From Antilocapra americana (lineage: Eukaryota > Chordata > Mammalia > Artiodactyla > Antilocapridae), in NCBI GenBank assembly GCA_007570785.1, contig ML664152.1, forward strand, positions 5,760,683-5,824,682: 64,000 nt of DNA, in the 5' to 3' direction. How positions within the stretch are numbered: position 1 is the first letter of the stretch; every line of letters starts with the position of its first letter. This document shows, in pieces, positions 33,555 through 44,290 of the stretch. The notes beneath the pieces were generated by a model. It saw only the letters and a program-made list of their open reading frames with translations, was not told the DNA's origin and ran no database searches. Both the position numbers and the translations under genes were made by a program.

Positions 33555-34060
33555 ACTCCACTTATCTGGGTAAATATTTACTGAGTAACTAATATATGAC
33601 AGTATATGCTAGGGTCCAGAGATGCTTATGGTTTGTACAGTCCAAGAGATACTTAAATTAAGGCTACTAGCCCTGTGATGATGGATATCACAGTTCTGTG
33701 AACATGACCATTTGTGACGTTGAGCCCAGCTCTGACAGATGCAAAGGTGCCAAGCAGGGAGGACAGAAAGGGAAGGACACGGGAATGTCAGGGCTATGCC
33801 CTATGCAGACTCACGGTGCCATGCATGTGCGTGTGCAGTGTATGCAGGGTGACATACTTATTCACTCTTTGCTTCAAAGCTATTTTTGAGCACTCCATAT
33901 AGCAAGGCCTTATGTTAAACTTAGCTTGGCGACACAGTTGAATGCAACTTAGGCCCTCTCTTCAAGGGGATCAGAATTAAGTAGGTGGAAAAACAGATGT
34001 GGTCACGAACTATAAAGTAAAATACTGAGGACCCCGTATAGGAGAGGAGGGTAATAAAAC
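33555..34060 (-). mobile_element. L2 LINE 3' ends, antisense (two pieces)
   Basis: Two L2-like tips are seen: 33565-33640 (gggtaaatatttactgagta) and about 33870-34050 (gagcactccatatagcaagg, then gatcagaattaagtaggtgg). The sequence between them is not clearly L2. Boundaries are approximate because the copies are old. Confidence 0.5.
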
Positions 34061-34894
34061 CGCTAGAGACGCGCAGATGCCTCCACTGTCAGGCAGCAGT
34101 GATGTGTCAGAAAACGCTGCCTTGAGCTGGGCCCTTCATTTCTGCCCCAGTCCTACAGCCCTGCTCTGAGACGCTGACTCTCCATTCCTTGCTGTGCTTC
34201 CTAACAGCCTCACTCTGTCTCACTTTCTGGGTTATAGTCTCATTGCTACTTGATTCTTTCAGTATAAATTAATTTCATTAGAATGTTGCCTTATTAATTC
34301 ACTTCTAGCTTCTGGCATCACTTGTCTATGGAGTGAACTGTTGGGTCACATCAGAATCTGCTTTAACAAATGTGTTTCTAAGAATGATTTTATCTCAGTA
34401 TTGAATCTCAGACTTTATAGGAGCTACATCCCTTTCTGTATGTTTCTTATGGTTTCTATATACACCACTAATTTAATATTTACATTTTACAGATTACATC
34501 CAAGTTAAGGCTGTACTATTTAGGAATCTCCAAAGTGTATGAAAGTTGGCTTTTTTAGAAAAGAACACCAATTCCAGTTTTTGTTCAGAATGGAAGCAGC
34601 ACATGGTTGCATACTGTGTTCATTCTCCTTTCTTTGTTGTAAGGTGAGAGTGGTGTGGATGCAGATTCCTCTTATTTTAAAACCTGGAAGACAAAACATA
34701 ACTGAAAGAGTTACTTGCAGTTTTCAAGCCCCTGGAAAGAGAAACAGAAAACATGAAAAGCAGTGATCTTTCTATGCACTGAAGACTACTTTGTCATTTT
34801 CTTAATAGATACAACTTTCCTTTCAAAATGTAATAAATAACAAGATAGCCAGGAGTCTTGCAATAAAGCATTTATACATACTATTTTCCTAGAT
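34061..34894. other. Unassigned unique sequence
   Basis: No gene or repeat family is recognised. Short open frames have no signature. Confidence 0.4.
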
Positions 34895-35098
34895 GGGTTT
34901 CCCAGGTGGCACAGTGGTAAAGAACCTGTCTGCCAATGTAGGAGATGTGGGTTTGATCCCTGGGTCAGGAATATTCCCTGGAGTAGGAAATGGCAACACA
35001 CTCCAGTATTTTTGCCTGGGAAATGCCACGGCTACAGGAGTCTGGTGGGCTCTCATCCAAGGGGTTGCAAAGAGTCAGACACGACTGAGCACAAGCTT
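34895..35098 (+). mobile_element. Bov-tA SINE, sense
   Basis: It has a head (gggtttcccaggtggcacag) and a body (ggaaatggcaacacactcca), ending acacgactgagcacaagctt. No target duplication is seen. Confidence 0.9.
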
Positions 35099-37389
35099 GA
35101 GAGGGGGTGAGGGTGACACTTGGCAGAGACCTCGTTACTCAGGACCGTTTGGAAGGCAGGGGGGGCCCTGGCTTCATTGTTGAGAATCCAAGCAGGGCTA
35201 AGATGCTGCCGTGCCTGTGATGGAAGAAGAGGGGATGGATGAAACTTGGGGTAGATATTGTGCCTGGGCTATGTTACTAAAGGAAAGACGAAGCCACTGT
35301 GATGCTTCTTGCTTTTGAGGCTGAGTGGCCACGTTTCAAAGCCAGGGATGCATTGAGGAGACAGGACTGGTGAAAGAGCCATGGGTGTATCCAGGCTATC
35401 GTGGCTCTCAGGCGGCCTGGATGGGGCAGCTGTATTGAGAAAAGCACCCACCCATCCCACCTCTTCACTTGGGCTTGTGGGCTGCTTGTGGGGTGAGGGG
35501 GTGCCCACAGGGGATACCACAGTGAGTCCCAGCTCAGCCGGTAGCACGGAGTATCCCTCCTGGCCAGTGGGTGACTGCAGTGAATGCTGCTGCTGCTGGA
35601 GCCCCCTTAACCACCGGAGGCTCAGCTGGCCCCTATGCTGGCCTTGGGCATGGGCAGTGGAGGTCTCCTGGACATTTGGACTGTGCCCGTCCTGGCACTG
35701 TTCACTCGGTCTGCCCTTCAGCTGCTCCTGGCTTTCTCGCTTCTTGAACAAGCTGCCTAAGGAGGTCCCAGCATCTGGAGCCACATTCCGTCTGATAACC
35801 CCTCTCTCTCTCCCTTTCCTTGCTGCTTTCCTCTCTCTCTCTCCTCCTCTCAACTTCCTTTGACTCTTGTGAACTGCTTTCTCTACGTCTTCATTTATTT
35901 ACAGAATTATAAATATAATTATAGCCAGCCATAGGCAAATTCTTATCAGTGGGCTACAATAGCTGACTCGTTTGGGGGTGATTTTATTGATAATTTTTGC
36001 CCTCTTATGTCCAAAAGGCCTGCAAAACCCAGTTATTGCAGCTATGGGGTCTTGCCCAGAGAACTTCCATCAGCAGCAGCGTCAGCAGTTCGGGAAGCCA
36101 GCACAGCTCCTTGGAGGCTCCAGGCATGGCCAGGGAGCTACTCTTGCAAACTCAGACCTGTAAAGGGACTCCCACTTCCGCTGCATGAACATGCTTCCAA
36201 AGGCATGCTCTTGTAGAACCTTCCAGCACACAGGGAAGCAGTCTGGGCTAGCGTCCCTGTTTTATGAGCAAATCATCAAGGTGCAGGGAGTTTGAAGGCC
36301 TGCCCGTGGCTGCCGCAAGAGTGTCAGAGCCAGGTCACCGGCAACCCTTTATTTTCCCTTCTGCACCAGAAGCCAGCATCTCACATTAGACTGGGAGGCC
36401 TTCTGGAGGGTGAGGTGCACACATAGGCTGGAGGATCACAGGCTGTTACTGCATCAGTTTCTGGTTTGGACTGAGAAGATAACTGATAGCTTCATTTCTG
36501 AAGTTCTATTATCCAGATGCATTCAGCTAAACATGGAAAACCGCCTAAACTGTGTCTGAGTGAACAGAGCAGTTATCTGTTCCAGTGACAGATTCTCATG
36601 TGCTAACTCCTTCTTACCAACCCTATCCCTATTGGGCAGGAGAGAAGGCAAAGGAAGAAACAGTGCTGGGAAGTAATATTGGGGTCGCAAAGGTACTGAA
36701 TACCTTGGAGGAAAACAGCAAGTCCTCCATGTGAGTCATCTGAGTACCACAGTGGACTCAAAAGCCATGCCCAGCAAAGACGATGTTTTATTTTAAGCAA
36801 ATAAGAATGTTGTTGATGAGTGAGGCATGGAAATAATTTACTAGAAGAAATCTCAAAGTTAGAAAAGGAAATATGAGTGAGTAGAGCAGGTAAGTAATGG
36901 ATTTAATTATCCAGTGTGGTAAGAGGAATCACATGGGATGGAGCAGACAGAGGAGGTGGTGAGGGAAGCTCGAGGGATAGTGTTGACCCACAGGCTGATG
37001 GAGGAAGGGCAGAGGCTTTGGAGTTGTATGGAGGGCATGTGGGGGATGTCCAGGGATGCACCTATAAAATAATTCCAAGTGTCTTGGGGGAAACTTGTGA
37101 GTCCAGAAAGCTCAATGCTGGCATACAAACTTTTTCCTTAATAATTTGGTGTATTTAATGGCTATAAGTACTAAAAAGTTTGGGGGGGAAGTTATAGTAT
37201 CTGATTTTGGAAAATGACAATACTTTTATTCTCCAGATTTATTACAAAGATGATCTAACTTTCAAAGTGTTTCTTTGGTCAGCCCCTTGACCTGGGTTCT
37301 CTTCAGGGTCTTCTCTCCCTGGTCAGCCTTTAAAACCTATTATTTTTATCTGACTTCCTGGACATACTACCTCCCCAGGACTTATTAGA
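35099..37389. other. GC-rich unique region, no recognised gene
   Basis: The part 35250-35870 is GC-rich and open on both strands: 194 codons on minus at 35269-35853 and 160 on plus at 35381-35863. The minus frame is Gln/Ser/Pro-rich with QQQQ from a CTG run. I recognise no domain, and frames open on opposite strands point to composition rather than coding. 36270-36345 may be a decayed MIR. Confidence 0.4.
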
Positions 37390-37556
37390 TCTGATTCCTG
37401 TTTTTGTTTTGTTTTTTATTTATTTATTTTTCTTTACATTATCCTGTTGGTTTTGCCATACATTGACATGAATCTGCCATGGGTATACATGTGTTCCCCT
37501 TCCAGAACCTCCCTCCCACCTCCCTCCCGATTCCATCTCTCTGATTCCTGTTTTTG
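37390..37556 (-). mobile_element. Very short L1 stub with perfect 17-bp TSD
   Basis: The duplication tctgattcctgtttttg is identical at 37390-37406 and 37540-37556. Between them are 133 bp: an antisense poly(A) and the last bases of the ruminant L1 3' UTR (gttggttttgccatacattg, ccatgggtatacatgtgttc). The perfect duplication suggests a recent insertion. Confidence 0.95.
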
Positions 37557-37669
37557 ATCCCACAGATGATCAGAGACCAAAGTGTCCTCCACATTTCTCA
37601 ATTGAATATGCTCCAAGAGCCCTAGTTCAAGATCAAGTTATATTGTAATTATCTGTCCACTCTTGGGTA
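37557..37669. other. Unassigned
   Basis: Short unique spacer between the L1 stub and the next SINE. Confidence 0.3.
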
Positions 37670-37910
37670 ACACTCTACCATATGCGTGCATGCTCAGTTG
37701 CTGCAGTCATGCCTGACTCTTTGATCCTATGGACTGTAACCCGCCAGGCTCCTCTGTCCAAGGGATTCTCCAGGCAAGAATACTGGAGTGGGTTGCCATG
37801 TCCTCCTCCAGGGGATCTTCCCAATCCAGGGATCAAACCTGCATCTCCTGCAGTGCAGGTGTATTGTTTACTCACTGAGTCACTTGGGAAGCCCAACACT
37901 CCACCACATC
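37670..37910 (-). mobile_element. Bov-tA SINE, antisense, with TSDs
   Basis: It reads catgctcagttgctgcagtc, then caggggatcttcccaatcca, and ends gagtcacttgggaagccc. The flanks aacactctaccatat and aacactccaccacat match at 13 of 15 bases and form the target duplication (about 37670-37684 and 37896-37910). Confidence 0.9.
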
Positions 37911-38290
37911 ATTGGCCAAAACAAGGCACATGGACAGTACTGATATCAGTAGGTTATAGCTGTGTAATCTTCCCCAAAGGAGTCTGACTGGGTTCATTCC
38001 CTGGATGTACAGTCTGCACACGAGATACACAATTACTCATTTTCATTAGACACAGTCCCTTCTGAAGAAATAAATTCTGTTAATTTTATTTCAACTTAAT
38101 TTTGACTTTTCCAGAATCAAGGGACTCGGGATATTTATAAGGATAATCTCATTTCATTCCAGGAATGTTTGGCCTATGGTTCTCAACCTCTGGACCTTTG
38201 TGTGGAGGTAGAGACTGAATTATTACAAAGAGAAAGCAGTGCTATATATATGCTAGTACTTCCCACAGGCTAAGTAATATGATACATACA
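37911..38290. other. Unassigned unique sequence
   Basis: No gene or repeat family is recognised. Confidence 0.4.
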
Positions 38291-38309
38291 CATAGATAGA
38301 TAGATAGAT
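38291..38309. repeat. (ATAG)n microsatellite
   Basis: catagatagatagatagatg directly adjoins the BovB fragment that follows. Confidence 0.85.
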
Positions 38310-38538
38310 GCTAGGAAATAATGAGGGCAGGAAGAGAAGGGGATGACAGAAGATGAGATGATTGGATGACATCAGCAACTCAATGGACGTGCGTCTGAGA
38401 AAACTCTGGGAGATGGTGATGGACAGGAAGCCTGGTGTGCAAACTCTGGGAGATGGTGACGGACAGGAAGCCTGGTGATAGACAGTCAATGGGGTCGCAA
38501 AGTTGGACATGACTTAGCAACTGAATGACAACAACAGA
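38308..38538 (+). mobile_element. BovB 3' end, sense, with 40-bp internal duplication
   Basis: It starts gatgctaggaaataatgagg and ends gacttagcaactgaatgaca followed by acaacag. The segment 38401-38440 is repeated at 38441-38480. The core of 37 bp differs at one base, so the duplication is later than the insertion. Confidence 0.9.
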
Positions 38539-38570
38539 TAGGTAGGCAGATAAAGTACTTAATATATGTC

Positions 38571-38985
38571 AGTGACTGTTCTAAGTGTTTTATACATGTT
38601 TACTGAAGAATCAGCAAACTTTTTCTATAGTGGGAAAGATCCTAAGCATTTTTTGCTTTGTGGGCCGTGAAATCCTTGTCGTAACTGTGTAAGACTCTGC
38701 CATTCTTGTGTAAAAGCAGCTGCAGACAATAAATTCATAAGCAAATAAGCATGTCTGTGTCCTAATACAGATTTGTTATAAAAATGAGCTGGCTTTACTC
38801 ATGCAGTTCATTGACCCTTGTATTAACTTATTTTTTCTTCTGATAATCCTAATACTACCCTCATTTTATAGTTAAAGGAGCTGAGGCTCACAGAGGTGCC
38901 CTTACAAGAGGTGATCTTATTAGAGATCACCCAGCTGGTAAGTGGGAGAGGCACACTTGGAACAGAGCAGCCTGTTCAGGGTTTG
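38571..38985 (-). mobile_element. MIR SINE, antisense, split by a hAT-type element
   Basis: The left part is 38571-38606 (gtgactgttctaagtgtttt). The right part is 38822-38985 (ctcattttatagttaaagga, then gctgaggctcacagaggtgc and cacccagctggtaagtggga). Together they give the usual antisense MIR order, with foreign DNA between them. Confidence 0.8.
38607..38821 (+). mobile_element. hAT-Charlie-type DNA transposon fragment
   Basis: It reads atcagcaaactttttctata, then gctttgtgggccgtgaaatc and ttgttataaaaatgagctgg. This is the common mammalian non-autonomous hAT wording (tgtaaagggccagatag and so on). It sits inside a MIR, so it inserted later. Terminal repeats and the 8-bp duplication are not clear. 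Confidence 0.65.
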
Positions 38986-39304
38986 TGTTCCTCACAATGA
39001 GGATACATTGCTTCTTTGGTGATTGACTCTGAAACATAGATCAGAAAAAGAGGGAATGGCTCCCCAGATATTTAATAGCTTGGCCATTTTATGGTTGATC
39101 TCTTTCGCCATCCAAGGCACACATTATTCCAGCTTCCATCATGCTGGGGTTGTGTGCCGTGTTTAACCACACCAGATATAAAACTGGAAAATATATTACT
39201 ACAAAGTGGTAAAAATGTGCCATCTCATGATTTTTGGCATTCACTTACATACAACTCAGGGTATGGTCAAGTGTCTTATTGGTGCCCCCCACCCCCACGC
39301 AGGG
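38986..39304. other. Unassigned unique sequence
   Basis: No gene or repeat family is recognised. Confidence 0.4.
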
Positions 39305-39510
39305 GGCTTTCAGTTGCTCAGTCATGGCTGACTCTTGGCAACCCCATAGACTGTAGCCCACCAGGCTTCTCTGTCCATGGAATTCTCCAGGCAAGAGTTC
39401 TGGAGTTGGAGTCCATTCCTTTCTCCAGGGAATCTTCCCAATCCAGGGATCGAAACTGGGTCTCCTTCATTGCAGGCAGATGCTTTGCTGTCTGAGTCAC
39501 TAGGGAAGCC
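39305..39510 (-). mobile_element. Bov-tA SINE, antisense
   Basis: It reads ctttcagttgctcagtcatg, then cttcccaatccagggatcga, and ends gtctgagtcactagggaagc. Preceded by a C-rich run (cccccacccccac). Confidence 0.9.
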
Positions 39511-39749
39511 CTCCACCAGGGTAGAATAAAAGGCAAAAACACAGCAGAGAGACTCTGTCCCAGGGTGAGGAAGAGTCACTGCGGTCACAGGAGTGGGAGA
39601 CAGTGACTTTAAGTTCAAAGGGCTGAATCCCTGTGATGGTCACTCTCTCACCCTGTGACCATACACACACCACCCTGCTTCTTTCTCCACAGCTGAGTGT
39701 TCTCTGAAAGGTGGAGGTAAGACATCCACTTACAGGTTTGCTGTGAAAA
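39511..39749. other. Unassigned unique sequence
   Basis: Nothing recognised. Confidence 0.3.
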
Positions 39750-39830
39750 ATGTTCAATCGCTCGGTCATGTCTGACTCTTTACAACCCCATGGACTGCAG
39801 CATGCCAGGCTTCCCTGTCCTTTACTATCT
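39750..39830 (-). mobile_element. BovB 3' tip, antisense, very short
   Basis: About 80 bp: atgttcaatcgctcggtcat, then catggactgcagcatgccag, ending ccctgtcctttactatct. Confidence 0.82.
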
Positions 39831-40289
39831 AGTAAAGACAAGTGTTGGGAGAGTTATAACACCCTATAGCTATAGGGCAAAGCACCACTGCCAACCCTGT
39901 TGGTCAGGGTAGGGAAAACTTTTGCTGCAGTTCTAGGTGACTAGAGTGTGGTTGATTGCCTTTGGAGAAAGAAGGTTCTAAACATATGCAAACTGCAGTT
40001 GAGAGCCATTTAATTACAAGTCGTTCACACTTATTTAAGGAAAATGACTAGCTTTTTAAATCTCAAGTGATTTTCTAGAAGGCTCAGAATTGTGCAGGAT
40101 CTCCAGAGCAGGTTTACTCATAAAGTAAAGCAGCTAGCCTTGCTCTTATGGGTCCTCTTGTGGGGACAGTGATCTTTACCTTTTCTGCTTCTTGTAATGT
40201 TATGTACTTTGTCAGAATAGGTTCCCGCAGTTATCATTATGATCTCTCAAGCTGTATCTGTCACCAATTGCCCTGTCCTTCTCTAGTGC
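39831..40289. other. Unassigned unique sequence
   Basis: No gene or repeat family is recognised. Confidence 0.4.
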
Positions 40290-40535
40290 TTTGTACTGAC
40301 CTCTGGCTCCTTGGTGGCTCTGATGCTAAAGAATCCACCTGTCATGCAGGAGACCTGGGTTTGATCTCTGGGTTGGGAAGATCCCCTGGAGAAGGAAGTG
40401 ATTATCCACTCCAGTATTCTTGCCTGAGAAATCCCATGGACATAGGAGCCTGGCAGGCTACAGTCCATGGGGTTGCAGAGTTGGACATGACTGAGTGACT
40501 GAGCACACACACTGGCTCTTTTGCACTGACCTCCG
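40290..40535 (+). mobile_element. Bov-tA SINE, sense, with TSDs
   Basis: It has a head (ctccttggtggctctgatgc) and an end (gagtgactgagcacacacac). The flanks tttgtactgacctctg (40290-40305) and tttgcactgacctccg (40520-40535) match at 14 of 16 bases. Confidence 0.9.
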
Positions 40536-40559
40536 TTTGCCTGAGGTTACTAGAGTTCA

Positions 40560-40690
40560 TTTGCTCGTTCATTCATTCGGTCAATATGTAGCTGTCTCCT
40601 ATGCGTCAGGCCTCCTTCTACCTGTGAGGGAAGAGGAGCTGGTGAAATATGAAACAATATGATTCCTGTCCTCTTTCAGACCCCTTCTCT
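40560..40690 (-). mobile_element. L2 3' tip, antisense
   Basis: It reads ttcattcattcggtcaatat, then tgcgtcaggcctccttctac and gattcctgtcctctttcaga, the order of an antisense L2 end. Old and short. Confidence 0.55.
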
Positions 40691-40884
40691 CTTCTTGGCT
40701 GGAATTTGAGTGATTTGGGCAACAGGAATTCTTCTTTCTCTACTACTTTGTTGTAGATCTGAGTTACTGTTTTCCAGAGATGTAAAGGAAGAATCTAAGA
40801 TGGTGGTTCTTTCATGAATGAAGTTTCATGACATTGAATATGTAATACCTGTTTTGACCTAACTGAGAAGTTTTATTTCTCCTA
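40691..40884. other. Unassigned
   Basis: Nothing recognised. Confidence 0.3.
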
Positions 40885-42330
40885 GATAATCCTAGCAACA
40901 AATATTTGTTTAGTATCTACCATGTGATGAGCACTCTGGGGATACAATGGAAAATTCTATAGCTGTGAACTCCTGCCTTCAAGGAGTTTGCAAACTAATA
41001 AGGAAGACAGGAAATAAAAAGTAGTAAGTGAAACATGATAATTCAAAATAGTTGCAGGTTGTTTTGAATGTTCCAGAGAAACTAGGCAGGGAGAGAGTGT
41101 GGGGACAGGGCAGGAAGCATGGCGGTCTCTATCCTTAGGAATTAAATAGTACCGTGAGGAGCAGAGGGGGCCAGCCATCCATCAGTGAGGGACACAGGAA
41201 GGCAGTGTGGCTGGGTCTGGGTGACTTAAAAAGAGTCAAGGTTGCCGACAGAGGTGGTCCAGATGAGACAGGCTGGGAAGCGATAGAAAGAGTTTTGATT
41301 TTATTCCAAGCTCACTGGAAAGTCAATGAAGGATTTTAACCTATCAGATCATGGCATGATATGCATTGAAGGAATAAACTGTATGGGAAGAAATGTGGCT
41401 GCAGAAAGGCAAGCTTGGGGGCTATTTTAAATCTCCCATAGTCACATGGACTGGAGATGGAAGTAAATAGACAGACCTGAGACACGTGTTGGAGGCAGAA
41501 GGAATTACATCTGCAGAGGGCTGTGCTGAGGTGAGCTGAGAGCGAGGAAGGAGCTTAGAGGCAGGAGGATGGTCAAATCAAGAATGAGTCCTGCGTTGAG
41601 GAAATGAATGAATGGTGGTCCCAACTTCTGAGAGGAAGAATGATCTCTGGGCAGGTTGAGTTTTAAATATAACAGACCTTCACGTTGAAGAGCCAGATGG
41701 GCAGGTGAGTATGTGAGTTTCACCTTGCTACATAAATCTGTGAGTTGTCAGCCATGTAATTGTATCTAAAGTAATTGCTTGAACGAGATACTCTAAAGAG
41801 AAAGGACAAGAGAACTCTGAAAGGATTCTTGATAACATTAACAGGTATTCTTGATAACATTTACAGATCAGGTAAAGGAGGAGGAGACCTCACTGAAGTG
41901 CCTGATAGATTAGGAGGAAAGGTAGGGATGTAGGGGAGTCATAGACATCAAGAGAAGAATGGTTGGGTGGCTTTCACTGTATCAGATTCATGAAGTGTTC
42001 ACAGGGTTTGGCACCATCAAAATGGTCAGAGACCTGGACAAGGGCAATCTCTGCAGAGTTGTGGGCAGAAACCTTCTTGGAGAGGTTGAAGGTAAGTGTC
42101 TGGTGATGCTGTGCAGATTAGTATGTGATTTACTCCTTTGAAAAAGTCTGCTTGCGCAGGAGAAGCAACAAGTGGGGCCATAGTAAAGGAGAAAGTTTAA
42201 TAAAGGGAGCTGGGGTTTCTTATTCTGTGTTTATGTGGTTTTGTAAAGATGAGATATGGCAAGCATGTTTCATGATGGACACAGTGATCCAATAGAGGGT
42301 GGGATACTGATGGGAGAGGAAAAACAGAGA
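40885..42330 (-). mobile_element. Long antisense L2 LINE (about 1.4 kb)
   Basis: It starts at the L2 3' tip (caacaaatatttgtttagta, then gcactctggggatacaatgg). It passes attttattccaagctcactg and ggattttaacctatcagatc, and reaches RT-region wording (tggtcagagacctggacaag, tccaatagagggtgggatac). The order is collinear with antisense L2 across the whole stretch. All frames are broken. This is an old mammalian element. The ends, and the weakest part around 41760-41900, are approximate. Confidence 0.65.
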
Positions 42331-42369
42331 ACAGGGAGAGAAAAAAAAACACAAGGAATGACATCTTCA

Positions 42370-42490
42370 AGAAAGCCAGGTGGCGGGGCCACAGAGCTCC
42401 AGCACAGGCCAGAGCTCCAGCACAGGGTCAGCTTGGGGGAGGTGGCGGGGCTGCAGAGCTCCAGCATGGGGTCAGCTTGGAGAAGGTAAT
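42370..42490. repeat. Imperfect GC-rich minisatellite
   Basis: The words ggtggcggggc, cagagctccagca and gggtcagcttgg recur two to three times within 120 bases. Confidence 0.75.
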
Positions 42491-42516
42491 GCTTTGGGCA
42501 CAGCTGAGTGTGATTC

Positions 42517-42588
42517 TAACTGAGGAAGTTCGGGTGAAGTTAACTGAGGAAGTTTGGGTGAAGTTAACTGAGGAAGTTTGGGTGAAGT
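42517..42588. repeat. 24-bp tandem repeat, three copies
   Basis: Units at 42517, 42541 and 42565 each begin taactgaggaagtt and end gggtgaagt. Only one base differs (c in the first copy, t in the others). Confidence 0.96.
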
Positions 42589-43379
42589 TTCTGCTTGGAC
42601 AAAGGGTGGAGGGGGAGGATTATGAGAGCTTTTAGGAGAGAAGACAGAGATGAGAAACTTAAAATCACATCTCAGGGAGATGGAAAGAAGTCTGCACTCA
42701 GCCTGTGTTGGGTGTCTGTTCCCTGCGAGGAAGGCTTATGGAGACCTGGATTCTGGAGAACTTAAGTCTAACTGTGCTGTGTATTCCAGTGCATCTTTCT
42801 ATAGTATCTTTCTCTTATTCCCCAGTGTGTTTTATTTTCCTTTGAGAACCTGGATGAAGTTGGACTCCATGAATTTCTCTGTGGTTTTTTACTCCTATGT
42901 TAATTTTATTGAGGGTTTTATATCTGTTGAATTTCATAAACATCTCCCATTTTTCCAGGTCACACATTCCTCTTTCAGAAATTATGTAAATGTTCATTTG
43001 TCAAATTGGGGCACTTAAATTTTACTTAACGTCAAGATTCATATGTTATTTGCATATTTTATAATAAGACTATATTTAATATATATCCAAACAACAACTA
43101 ACATAAATATACTTTCAGATTATAAAACTTATGTAACATATAATCAAAGATTATTTTTCTATATTACTTATAAAATGATTCGTATAAATAAATTGGGAAA
43201 ATTGATTTATTATACCTTCTGATCTTTTCCAAAATATGTTTGAGATATTTCACAATTTGCACTCACCTAAACATTTGGCCCACATGAATGCGTGTGTACA
43301 CAAGGATTTCTTCTTTTCTAAACTGGGAGCATCTAAACTAATTTTCTAATTTCCTGGGACTATCTGTTAAAGTCAAAAA
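42589..43379. other. Unassigned, AT-rich toward the right
   Basis: No gene is recognised. A 122-codon plus-strand frame at 42650-43018 has no known motif, and its second half is in AT-rich sequence. I do not call it a gene. Confidence 0.4.
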
Positions 43380-43923
43380 TGTCAGTGAACCAGACTTGGG
43401 TCCTCTTGCCCACATACAGTAAAGCTAATCTACTGACATCAGGTCATGGTGAAGGAAAGTGCAGCTTTATTGTAAAGGCCAGTACAAGGAGCAGGGGTGG
43501 CTGTGCTCAAGCCTCTCACACTGCCCTAAAGGTTTCACAAAGCATTTTTAAAGGCCAGCTGAGGGAGGGGTGGCCCAGGGTTTACGGAATCAGCCCGTGC
43601 ACAAGTCTCCGATTGGCTGACGGTGAGGTAACAGGGCAGGGTCACAAGGGTCCTGGCTCATGGTAACCAAGTAGTTAATTTCTTCCATTTGGTGGTGGTT
43701 TTAGCATCTCTAACACAACTCAGGAAGTGTACCTCAGATACTGTTATCTAGGAACTTCAGAGAGGAGCTACAGCAGAGGAAATGGGGGAGGGGTCTGTCC
43801 TGGGAAGGGAAGGTTCCACACTGTCTTGCTCAGTTACACTAAGAAACAATGGAGAATGTTTAGGATCTAGTTTCTTAGCAACTTTGAAGTATGTAGTAAG
43901 GTAGTGTCAATATAAAAACACAG
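43380..43923 (-). mobile_element. Candidate solo LTR, antisense
   Basis: On the minus strand there is a TATA-like tttaaaaatg at about 43543-43552 and AATAAA at 43471-43466, about 75 nt further on. That is the U3/R layout of an LTR. The left edge starts TGTCAGTGAACC, so the element would end in CA on its own strand. The right edge near 43923 is a guess. No primer-binding site or internal viral genes follow. The family is not identified. Confidence 0.45.
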
Positions 43924-43959
43924 GTAGTACTATAACCATTTTTCTGGCTAATGCTATGG

Positions 43960-44290
43960 TGGACAGCATATTGCAGCTATAAATGTATGAAAATAATACA
44001 TTGTATACCTTAAACTTATACAATGTTGTAATTTAACTGCTAAGTCCTGTCTTACTCTTTGTGACTCCAAGGACTGTAACTTGCCAGACTCCTCTGTCCA
44101 TGGGATTTCCCTGGGTAAGAATACTAGAGTGGGTTGCCATTCCCTCCTCCAGGGGATCTGCCTGACCCCAGGGATGGAATCCCTATGTCTCCTGGATTCT
44201 CAGACTGGTTAGGCAGGTTCTTTACCATTGACCCACCAGGGAAGCCCAAACTTATATAATTTTATGTCACTTATAGCTGAATAAAAATAA
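43960..44290 (+). mobile_element. Old L1 3' tip, split by a SINE
   Basis: acattgtataccttaaactt plus atacaatgttgta, then after the SINE ataattttatgtcacttata and gctgaataaaaataa. Together they give the old L1 3' end, with a SINE inserted after caat at 44024. Confidence 0.6.
44012..44260 (-). mobile_element. Bov-tA SINE, antisense, with TSDs
   Basis: The flanks aaacttatacaat (44012-44024) and aaacttatataat (44248-44260) differ at one base and bracket 223 bp. The body reads gtgactccaaggactgtaac and gccattccctcctccagggg, and ends gacccaccagggaagccc. Confidence 0.92.

Noticed and set aside
2755..36900. Hope of a gene cluster or undescribed system spanning the window
   Set aside because: All multi-kilobase structure resolves into known transposon families, satellites or unassigned non-coding DNA. 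No set of linked genes is present.
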